NCBI GenBank assembly: GCA_001730095.1
Contig: MDLF01000048.1
Coordinates: forward strand, 62,001 to 126,000
Length of the DNA stretch: 64,000 nucleotides
From: Rhodobacteraceae bacterium (ex Bugula neritina AB1)
Lineage (GTDB): Bacteria > Pseudomonadota > Alphaproteobacteria > Rhodobacterales > Rhodobacteraceae
Reading direction: 5' to 3'
Under the pieces are notes generated by a model. That model had not been told where the DNA came from, did not search any database, and saw only the letters and a list, made by a program, of their open reading frames with translations. Of this stretch, positions 44,005 through 52,300 are shown piece by piece (positions within the stretch are counted from its first letter, which is position 1; every line of letters starts with the position of its first letter). The position numbers and the translations under genes are program-made.

Positions 44005-46704
44005 ATGCTGGGTTTCGGAACACTCGCCAAAAAGGTTTTCGGCACGCCGAACGACCGTAAAGTCAAGGCGACACGGCCGCTGATTGCGCAGATCAACGCG
44101 CTGGAGGAAGAGTTTGCGAAGCTGAGCGATGAGGGTCTGATCGAGAAGACCCAGGAATTGCGCAAGCGTGCATTGGACGGAGAAGGCCTGGATGCGCTGC
44201 TGCCCGAAGCCTTTGCCAATGTGCGCGAAGGCGCCAAGCGGGCTCTGGGCCTGCGCGCCTTTGACACCCAGCTGATGGGCGGGGTGTTCCTGCATCAGGG
44301 TAACATTTCCGAGATGAAGACGGGTGAAGGCAAAACCCTGGTGGCGACGTTCCCGGCCTATCTGAACGCACTGACCGGCAAAGGCGTGCATGTGGTCACC
44401 GTGAACGAATACCTGGCCAAACGCGACAGTGAATGGATGGGCAAGGTCTTTGCTCAGCTTGGCATGACAACCGGCGTGATCTGGTCGGGCCAGCCGGATG
44501 GTGAGAAGATGGCGGCCTATAGCAGCGACGTCACATATGCCACCAACAACGAGCTGGGTTTCGATTATCTGCGCGACAACATGAAACCCTCGCTGGATCA
44601 GGTGTTCCAGAAACAGCATAACTTTGCCATCGTCGACGAGGTGGACTCGATCCTGATCGACGAGGCCCGCACACCGCTGATCATTTCCGGTCCGGCGGAG
44701 GATCGCTCGGAGCTTTATTCAACCATCGATAAGATGATCCCGCTGCTGTCGGAAGAGCATTACGAGATCGACGAAAAGACCCGCGGTGTGACCTTCACCG
44801 AGGATGGCAATGAATACCTTGAGCAGACACTGCGTGACCATGGGCTGCTGGATGCAGAAGCATCGCTGTATGATCCAGAGAGCACTTCGGTTGTCCACCA
44901 TGTGAACCAGGCCCTGCGTGCCCATAAATTGTTCCAAAGGGACAAGGATTACATTGTCCGCGACGGGCAGGTTGTTCTGATCGACGAATTCACCGGACGC
45001 ATGATGGCAGGCCGCCGCCTCTCGGAAGGGCTCCATCAGGCGATCGAGGCCAAGGAAGAGGTTGATATTCAACCTGAGAACACGACGCTGGCGTCGGTGA
45101 CCTTCCAGAACTACTTCCGTCTGTACAATACGCTCTCGGGCATGACCGGCACGGCAATGACCGAGGCCGAAGAATTTGCTGAAATCTATGGTCTGGGCGT
45201 GGTTGAAGTTCCGACCAACCGACCGATTGCCCGCTTGGACGAGGACGATCAGGTCTATCGCACCGCCCGTGAGAAATACGAAGCGATGATAAAGGAGTCC
45301 AAGGTTGCCCACGAAAAGGGACAGCCGGTTCTTCTGGGCACCACGTCGATCGAGAAGTCGGAACTTCTCAGCCATCTGCTGGAGCAAGAGGGCATCGAGC
45401 ACAATGTCCTGAATGCCCGCCATCACGAGCAGGAAGCCCAGATCGTTGCGGATGCCGGACGGTTCGGCGCGGTGACTATCGCCACCAATATGGCAGGCCG
45501 CGGCACCGATATTCAGCTGGGCGGCAATGTCGAGATGAAGGTGCTGGAAGCGCTGGCCGCCAATCCGGAAGCCGACCCGGCAGAACTGCGTGCCGTCGAA
45601 GAAGCCAAGCACGCCGAGGAAAAGCAGAAGGTTCTGGACGCAGGCGGTCTGTATGTGATGGCCTCTGAACGTCACGAAAGCCGCCGCATCGACAACCAGC
45701 TGCGCGGCCGCTCCGGCCGTCAGGGCGACCCGGGCCGGACTCGCTTCTATCTTAGCCTCGAAGACGATCTGATGCGCATTTTCGGCTCGGAACGTCTGGA
45801 CAAGCTGTTGTCTTCGCTGGGTATGAAAGAAGGCGAGGCCATCATTCACCCCTGGGTGAACAAGTCGCTGGAACGCGCCCAGGCCAAGGTTGAAGGCCGC
45901 AACTTCGATATGCGCAAGAATGTGCTGAAGTTCGACGATGTGATGAATGACCAGCGCAAGGTGATCTTTAAGCAGCGCCGCGAAATCATGGCAGCCGAGG
46001 ATCTTTCGGAGATCGTTGACGACATGCGCCACGAGGTGATCGACGACTTGCTCGACACCCATATGCCGCCCAAGACCTATGCAGATCAGTGGGATACTGC
46101 AGGTTTGCAGGAGCAGGTCCGCGAGATGCTGTCGATTGACGCGCCAGTGGCCGAATGGGCTGCCGAGGAAGGCGTGGATGACGAGCAGATCCGCGAGCGC
46201 CTGGTCGAGGCCTCGGACAAGATGATGGCCGAGAAGGCAGAAGCCTTTGGCCCAGAGAGCATGCGCAACATCGAAAAACAGGTGCTGCTGCAGACAATCG
46301 ACAAGAACTGGCGCGAACATCTGCTGACGCTGGAACACCTGCGTTCGGTTGTTGGCTTTCGTGGCTACGCGCAACGCGATCCGCTGAATGAGTATAAGAA
46401 CGAAAGCTTCCAGCTTTTTGAAAACATGCTCGATTCCTTGCGTGAAGAAGTTTCTCAGCAGCTTAGCCGCGTGCGTCCGATGACTGACGAAGAGCAGCAG
46501 CAGATGCTGATGGAAATGGCTGCACGCCAAGCTGCAATGCAGCAAATGGCGGCGCAGCCTGCAGCTGCAGACGCGCCGGCCGAGGCTCCAGCTCCTGGTT
46601 TTGTCGAGGACGACCCTGCGACATGGGGAAATCCATCCCGCAATGACAAGTGCCCCTGCGGCTCCGGCAAAAAGTTCAAACACTGCCACGGCAGCCTGAC
46701 CTGA
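44005..46704 (+). CDS. secA: Protein translocase ATPase SecA
   Basis: 899 residues. Walker A in [33 protein letters not shown], the [11 protein letters not shown] helicase motif, the preprotein-crosslinking domain and helical wing. The C-terminal SEC-C zinc finger [14 protein letters not shown] (about 882-895) binds SecB. SecA drives proteins through SecYEG with ATP. An 8-bp inverted repeat follows the stop. Confidence 0.97.
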   Translation: MLGFGTLAKKVFGTPNDRKVKATRPLIAQINALEEEFAKLSDEGLIEKTQELRKRALDGEGLDALLPEAFANVREGAKRALGLRAFDTQLMGGVFLHQGNISEMKTGEGKTLVATFPAYLNALTGKGVHVVTVNEYLAKRDSEWMGKVFAQLGMTTGVIWSGQPDGEKMAAYSSDVTYATNNELGFDYLRDNMKPSLDQVFQKQHNFAIVDEVDSILIDEARTPLIISGPAEDRSELYSTIDKMIPLLSEEHYEIDEKTRGVTFTEDGNEYLEQTLRDHGLLDAEASLYDPESTSVVHHVNQALRAHKLFQRDKDYIVRDGQVVLIDEFTGRMMAGRRLSEGLHQAIEAKEEVDIQPENTTLASVTFQNYFRLYNTLSGMTGTAMTEAEEFAEIYGLGVVEVPTNRPIARLDEDDQVYRTAREKYEAMIKESKVAHEKGQPVLLGTTSIEKSELLSHLLEQEGIEHNVLNARHHEQEAQIVADAGRFGAVTIATNMAGRGTDIQLGGNVEMKVLEALAANPEADPAELRAVEEAKHAEEKQKVLDAGGLYVMASERHESRRIDNQLRGRSGRQGDPGRTRFYLSLEDDLMRIFGSERLDKLLSSLGMKEGEAIIHPWVNKSLERAQAKVEGRNFDMRKNVLKFDDVMNDQRKVIFKQRREIMAAEDLSEIVDDMRHEVIDDLLDTHMPPKTYADQWDTAGLQEQVREMLSIDAPVAEWAAEEGVDDEQIRERLVEASDKMMAEKAEAFGPESMRNIEKQVLLQTIDKNWREHLLTLEHLRSVVGFRGYAQRDPLNEYKNESFQLFENMLDSLREEVSQQLSRVRPMTDEEQQQMLMEMAARQAAMQQMAAQPAAADAPAEAPAPGFVEDDPATWGNPSRNDKCPCGSGKKFKHCHGSLT

Positions 46705-46707
46705 TCG

Positions 46708-46735
46708 GTTCCGGGTGTCCCAAAGCGCCCGGAAC
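46708..46735 (+). terminator. Hairpin just after secA; region to 46975 otherwise without a gene
   Basis: GTTCCGGG / CCCGGAAC (8 bp, 12-nt loop) begins 4 bp past the secA stop and lacks a T tract. The rest of 46736-46975 has a short CCTTGT-g-ACAAGG palindrome at 46785-46797 and no credible ORF. Confidence 0.5.
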
Positions 46736-46975
46736 TCCGAAGCCCGCGTTCATTGGAAAGCCCGCGAAGGCTTGCGCGCTCGCGCCTTGTGACAAGGGTT
46801 TCTTTCTCTTGAACCCATCTGTGGGCCTTCAGCGTGCCGAGGCGAACCTTGTATCAGGGGTGTGGATGATGCCTCTGTCTGATTGCAGTCGCAGAATGTC
46901 TTTCTGGTGTTGAATAATCTGCTGGAAGACTTGAAGATTGCGGCCAACTGATTTGCGGTAATTTCAGGTATTCAC

Positions 46976-48529
46976 ATGACCTTCTTCCGTGCGGCCGCTT
47001 GTGCCGCACTTTTTCTGGCTACCTTTGCGCGTGGGCTTGCTGCTCAGGATGTCACTCTGTCATCTCCGGATGGTGCTGTTGAGATCACCGGAACGCTGCT
47101 GGGGTTCGATGGCGAGTTCTACCGGGTGCAGACGCAGTTCGGAGAACTGACTGTCGATGGCACCGGTGTATCTTGCGACGGGCCGGGATGCCCCAGCCTG
47201 TCTGGGTTTGTAGCCGAAGTGACTTTTGCCGGCTCTTCCACCATGTCGGAAGTCCTGCTGCCTGCGCTGATCGAGGGATTTGCATTGCGCAATGGGTATC
47301 AGACGCGCAGGGAGGCTCTGCCTGCGGGAAACTTCAGTCATGTCCTGTTGAACGGACAAAAGCCCGCAGCACGATTTACCTTCACCGCAAGCAATACGGA
47401 TGCAGGGTTCGCGGCGCTGATCGCGGACGAGGCGGATGTTGCCATGGCGATGCGCGAAATTCGACCTCTTGAGCGGAAGGGGGCAAAGGCTGCAGGGCTG
47501 GGAGATCTGACCGCAGCAGGGCGCAGCCGCGTTTTGTCACTGGATGCCATTGTTCCGGTAGTCGCCCCAAGCAACCCAGTACGCGAGATTTCCTTGCTGC
47601 AGCTTGCCCGCGTTCTGTCCGGGGGAATTACCAATTGGCAGGATCTCGGCGGCCCTGATGCTCCTGTGTCGATCCATATGCCGGTGTCGGGGGCGGGCTT
47701 GTCTCAGGCTGTCGAAGATAAACTGATGAAGCCATTCGGGGCCGGTTTCACCGCAGCGATCCACCGCCATGACCGCAGCAGCACGCTGGCCCGGCGGGTA
47801 CTGATCGACCCCTTTGCAATTGGCATAGCCAGCTATGCCGAGAAGGGAGCAGCCCGAGTGCTGATGCTGACCGGACCTTGCGGGTTTTCTCTGCAGGCCA
47901 GCCGCAGGGCAGTGAAAACCGAAGACTATCCGCTGACTGTTCCGATGTTTCTGTATCTGCCGGCCCGGCGCCTGCCGAAAGTGGCACGAGATTTCCTGGC
48001 CTATGTGCGCGGTCCTGCAGCGCAGGCGGTGATCCGACGTGCCGGGTTTGTCGATCAGGCTTCTGAGCTGATCCCCTTCAGCCGGCAGGGCAACCGTTTG
48101 GCCAACGCCATAGAAGCGGCGGAAAAGCAAGAGGGGCTGGCTGAGCTTCAGCGCCTGCTGAGCGAATTGCGCGGGATGCAGAGGCTGACGGTTTCGGTCC
48201 GTTTTGAACCAGGGTCTTCACGCCCGGATGCACGCTCTCGCAGCAACATTGAGCAGTTGGCCAAGGCACTGGAAACCGGAGAGTTTGATGCAAAAGAGGT
48301 GGTGTTTGCTGGCTTTTCCGATGGTGTTGGCCCTGCGGCGGGCAACCGCGAAATCGCATTGAAACGAGCCGGTGCCGTACGCGACGCAGTGATCCAAGCG
48401 GCGGAAACGGCCGATATCAGCCGCGTGCAATTCCGAGCAGAAGGGTTTGGCGAAGTGTTACCGATGGCTTGTGATGACAGCGAGTGGGGTCGTCAGTCTA
48501 ACCGAAGGGTAGAGGTCTGGGTGCGTTAG
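46976..48529 (+). CDS. Periplasmic PstS-like phosphate-binding domain fused to an OmpA-like domain
   Basis: 517 residues. A Sec signal peptide (about 1-22) is followed by a segment with VTLSSPDGAVEITGTLLGFD, then a PstS/SBP-like domain (about 75-385: TFAGSSTMSEVLLPALIEGFA, MAMREIRP, PVSGAGLSQAVEDK). The C-terminal domain (about 400-517) is OmpA-like, with FEPGSSRPDARSRSNIEQLAK, GFSDGVGPAAGNREIALKRA and the ending SNRRVEVWVR. Such fusions probably sit between peptidoglycan and a bound anion or ligand, but no Pst permease is near. Ligand unknown. Confidence 0.85.
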   Translation: MTFFRAAACAALFLATFARGLAAQDVTLSSPDGAVEITGTLLGFDGEFYRVQTQFGELTVDGTGVSCDGPGCPSLSGFVAEVTFAGSSTMSEVLLPALIEGFALRNGYQTRREALPAGNFSHVLLNGQKPAARFTFTASNTDAGFAALIADEADVAMAMREIRPLERKGAKAAGLGDLTAAGRSRVLSLDAIVPVVAPSNPVREISLLQLARVLSGGITNWQDLGGPDAPVSIHMPVSGAGLSQAVEDKLMKPFGAGFTAAIHRHDRSSTLARRVLIDPFAIGIASYAEKGAARVLMLTGPCGFSLQASRRAVKTEDYPLTVPMFLYLPARRLPKVARDFLAYVRGPAAQAVIRRAGFVDQASELIPFSRQGNRLANAIEAAEKQEGLAELQRLLSELRGMQRLTVSVRFEPGSSRPDARSRSNIEQLAKALETGEFDAKEVVFAGFSDGVGPAAGNREIALKRAGAVRDAVIQAAETADISRVQFRAEGFGEVLPMACDDSEWGRQSNRRVEVWVR

Positions 48530-48647
48530 ATCCAAACCATGCAGTCTGTTGATAAACTGTACTAATTTGTCAAATCTCTTGCTGCTGTTGTGTTGAATGC
48601 GTCCGACGATCAAGCAGACATTCGGCAGCCCGCACCAGTAAGCCAAT

Positions 48648-49118
48648 TTAGCCTGACAGCGGTTTTGCCCAAAGCAAGGGCTTCTCAAAATTGTACATTA
48701 CCAGCTGTCCGTCTGCAGCTACTTCCATCCGGTTGGCCATGCTGATCTGCTGCATGAAATCACGTTCAATAATCATGGAATTTTCATCGCAAAGCCCGCC
48801 CCCGATTTCAAAGGGGGCGAACATCAGATTCTGCAGGTCAGGCCCGAAGGTGGTGGTAAAGCTCCGGCATGGGCTGGAGCCATATAGTGTGTTGCCGTCG
48901 AAATCGAACCGTAAGTCTTCAAATGGTGTCAGGTCGACATTGGTGACCTTGTGAACGAGCCAGGCGCCTTCAAGATCTGCTACCGTAGTCGAGGCCATAG
49001 GAAATCCTCCTCCTTGTGCGGTCTTGTTTTCAGAGGCAAATGAGTACAGTGCCAACCCGCAGCAAGCGCCTGCGACCGCCGTAAGAAACATCGTGCGGGC
49101 TGTGCTCAAACACTTCAT
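48648..49118 (-). CDS. META-domain protein, putative membrane-anchored or exported
   Basis: 156 residues from ATG 49118. The N-terminus TMFLTAVAGACCGLALYSFA is a membrane anchor or signal sequence, although the cysteines do not make a clear lipobox. The rest (about 55-145) fits the META/HslJ-like fold: LEGAWLVHKV, DFDGNTLYGSSPCRSFTTTF, and a Cys pair. The function of META proteins is unknown; HslJ gives novobiocin resistance in E. coli. A longer reading from 49136 is possible but without a ribosome site. It is divergent from the giant repeat gene across 188 bp. Confidence 0.65.
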   Translation of the reverse strand: MKCLSTARTMFLTAVAGACCGLALYSFASENKTAQGGGFPMASTTVADLEGAWLVHKVTNVDLTPFEDLRFDFDGNTLYGSSPCRSFTTTFGPDLQNLMFAPFEIGGGLCDENSMIIERDFMQQISMANRMEVAADGQLVMYNFEKPLLWAKPLSG

Positions 49119-49199
49119 CCGCGGTATCCCGACCATTGGAAACTCATTACCGCCTCACTGTGAAGCGCATAGGTTTTCAGTCTGCGCAGCCTACGGAGA

Positions 49200-49226
49200 T
49201 TGACAAGAGAAAAATCTTGCTGGAAT
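49200..49226 (+). promoter_or_regulatory. Weak candidate promoter upstream of the giant repeat gene
   Basis: TTGACA (49200-49205) is a perfect -35 hexamer, but the matching -10 (TGGAAT 49221-49226) is poor and the spacer is 15 bp. If used, the transcript would start near 49235, just ahead of the terminator hairpin. Confidence 0.3.
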
Positions 49227-49253
49227 CCGGCTTCCATGCGACGCTTGTAAGTG

Positions 49254-49287
49254 AGCAGGTATAACCTGCTGTTTTTTATTGTTTTTT
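49254..49287 (+). terminator. Terminator/attenuator hairpin 20 bp before the giant gene's ribosome site
   Basis: AGCAGGT / ACCTGCT (7-bp perfect stem, ATA loop, 49254-49270) then TTTTTT and a second T run, ending at 49287; the gene starts at 49307. There is no upstream plus-strand gene whose transcript it would end, so it probably lies in the leader of the giant gene. Confidence 0.75.
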
Positions 49288-49306
49288 CGCCTTGGGAGTT
49301 TGCCCC

Positions 49307-52300
49307 ATGCCACTTGATGCTGCCGCTGCAAAAGAAATCAAACAACAGATGGGGCTCGCGCGCAAACGAGAACTATCCTTTGGATTGTGCTTTGGCAAAA
49401 AGATCGAAAACTCGGTATTCCTGACACATAAGACCAAAGCCGCGAAGATTTTGGGAAAGCAGGCAAAGTCCGACGGAGAGACGCCTCAGTTCACCTTTGG
49501 GACGCTGAAACTGGACGGCAAAGAACTGTCACTGTCAGTCGAAGGCAAAATCGTGCCGGGTATGGCCCGCAAGGCCAAGAAGATGTTGATGGTTGTGGGG
49601 CTCAAGTACAAGATCCTCATCTTGGATCCTGATGGCAATGTCGTCGAGACGGAAGAGGATGACGAGGGCGAAACCACGGCTGACGCTCCCCAAGCGGCGC
49701 CTGCGGCCATGGGCGGCACAGCCACCGAAGACCCGGGTTCGGCTCCGGCGGCACCTGGTTCAGAACCGGACCCGGCCGAAGCCAATTGGCACACCGCCGC
49801 TGCCAAGGTGGAAGCCAATCTTGCCAAACTCCGTGGAATAGCCGGTATCGACCTTTCCAAGGCAGAGACGATGTGGAAGGCAATTCAAGCCAAGGCTGAG
49901 AGCAGCGGTTTTGCCGTCGCGCTGGAGCATGTCGCCAAGCTTTCTGCGGAGATGAAAGCTGCCGCCCAGGATGCAGTTGCCCGCGCCAAACGGCAAAGTT
50001 TGCTGGAAAGCAAGTGGCAGCAGGCCGCGGCCAAGCTGGAGCCTCTGCTTGAGGAGGTGCTGGCACTGAAGACTGCTCAGTCAGGGAAAATCGAAACTGT
50101 CTGGACACAGGTAAAGGCGCGGGTTGCGAATGTACCGCCGGACTACGAGGGCGCTCTTAAGGCGGTAGGACCGCTGGCTCAGGCAATTTCCAAGGCCCGC
50201 AAGGCCGTAGTGGAATCCAGTGGCGGCAGTGAAGATGCCCCTGCCAGTGCCGAAGCGGCGGCAGCAGATGATGGCGATACGGTAACAACAGCCAAACCAG
50301 CGGCCCCCGCCAAGGACCCAGAACAGGCCGCGCCGCCGTCCGAGGACGCCAGCGATGCCACCGTCGAAGAACAGATTGCACGGATAGAGGCCGCGCTCAA
50401 AGCACTGAAGGACGGGCCGGTCACGACCTACAATACAATGATGCCGGATGCCGTGAGTCAGACCCCTGAAAAATGGAAAGCTGCGCTCGACAAGATCACG
50501 GCGCTTGCTGCCCAGGCCAAGGCAAAGCCCGAGGAGGCCAGCGGCGCCAAGCTGGATGCAGGCGAAAAGGCGCTCGGTGCGCTGGAAAAAGCGGTTGCCG
50601 CCGATACCGAAGCCAAGACTGTATTTCAGAAAACGCTGGAAATCTTCGACTTGCGGATTGTTCCGCTCACCAGCCACCCCAAGGCCGCAGCCCCCGAGAT
50701 CGCCCCGGAAATCACCCGTATCATCGGTCTGCGCACGGCTGCCATCGACAAAGCCAAGACGCATGATCTGAAAACCGCTGCGGATGAGCTGAAGGCAGCC
50801 GAGGCCGAGATCGCCAAGGCTGAAGTCATGGCCGACGACTTTGCCCATTTCATGGCGCTTGACCCGGACCGCAAGGCGCTGGCCGATGCGGACCGGGGCA
50901 CCATCACGGGTGATCCGGCCCTGGATGATCCTGCCCGCGAGATGGAGCGGCTCTATGACGGCGCCCAGCAGGACAGGGCGGCCAAGAAATACAAGGATGG
51001 CATCAAAAAGCTGGAAGAGATTGCCAAGGTCAACACCCGCAGTAAGCGGGTCAAACTGCAGCGCAAAAGCTACGATGCCTCCCGGCCGAATGCCAAGGCT
51101 TGGGTCGACCATTGGGCGGGTCTGGCAGCCCCCGTCAAGGCGCTGCTCACCGCTAAACTGACCGAACTTGGCGGCTACTACACCAGCGCGGATGTTGCCA
51201 CCACCAAGGACTATGGCAAGTCGCTCGAAGACCTGGGAAAATTCTGGAAGCTGAAGGAATTCCTGGAAAATGAAATCCCGGTTGTGCAGCAATACGCACC
51301 CAAGCTGGCAGGCTTTGAAACCCAGCTGCAGACCTTCAAGGACCATGATGGCGCCTCGGGTATTCAGGTGATGATCCTGAAGATGGATGGCGACCTGGCA
51401 TCTGCCAAGGCCGAGGCTGTGCTGCATAAATATAATGCGGCGCTGGCGCTGCTGGATGCCACCCAGGGCGATTGGGTCACAACCACGGCCCGGGCCGATG
51501 CCTGCAAAGCCTACAAGGAAAAGCGGGTCGCGGTTCAGGGCAAGATTGACGCTCTGAAGAACGTGCCCCCGGCTGAACCGATGGTGGCAGATGCCAAGGC
51601 TCTGATGGCCGAAGCTGCAGCCCTGGCGTTGAAACACGACTACCCGGCTGGCAGCAAGACGCTGGCCGAGGCAGAGAAACGCATCGACAATGCCAAAGCC
51701 TCTGCCGAAGCTTTGGTCGAGCTTGACGGCTTGGCCGGATCCAAAGCGCTGGATGATCTCGCCAAGAAGTGGGATCCTGCCTTCAAGGTTTTCACCGATA
51801 TCCGAGACAAAGTTGTGGCCGCAGATACCGGCAATGACTTCACCACCCTGATTGCCAAGGCGCAACTGCCGGCTGCAGAGGCGGAAAAGGCCAAAACCGC
51901 CAAGAAATACGACGATGCCAGAGCGTATTTGGACAGCGCCATCTCAAATTTGAAGATGGCCATGGTGCTGATCCACCAACACAATGCCTATGGAGATCTG
52001 AAGACCTCGCTGGCGGCCAAGGCAACTGCTTTGGGACCATTGAACGACACCGCCTGCATTCAGCCCCACATTGATGACATCAACCGGTTGACCGCCGAGG
52101 CTGACGCCCTGATCAAACCCGAAGCCTATGACTACAAGGGCGCCGAAGCAAAACTCGGAGACGCCCGCAAAGTCGAGGAGCAGGCCCGCGCCGACGCTGA
52201 GCTGTTCAAGACCATCAAAGCCGATCGTGCCAAGGCCGCTGCCGCGATCGCCACGATCACCACCGAAGGCGGCGCGGTTGAAATCCAGCTGACCCACCGC

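Noticed and set aside
44719-46689. 656-codon open frame on the minus strand opposite secA
   Set aside because: Shadow of SecA; no motif, unusual amino acid composition.
46750-46947. 65-codon minus-strand frame between secA and the PstS/OmpA gene
   Set aside because: No ribosome site, no homology-like features; the region has only hairpins.
50081-51865. 594-codon minus-strand frame opposite the giant gene (and a similar one at 52982-54496)
   Set aside because: The plus-strand protein has clear repeats and a metallopeptidase motif, so the opposite frames are by-products of its Ala/Lys-rich codons.
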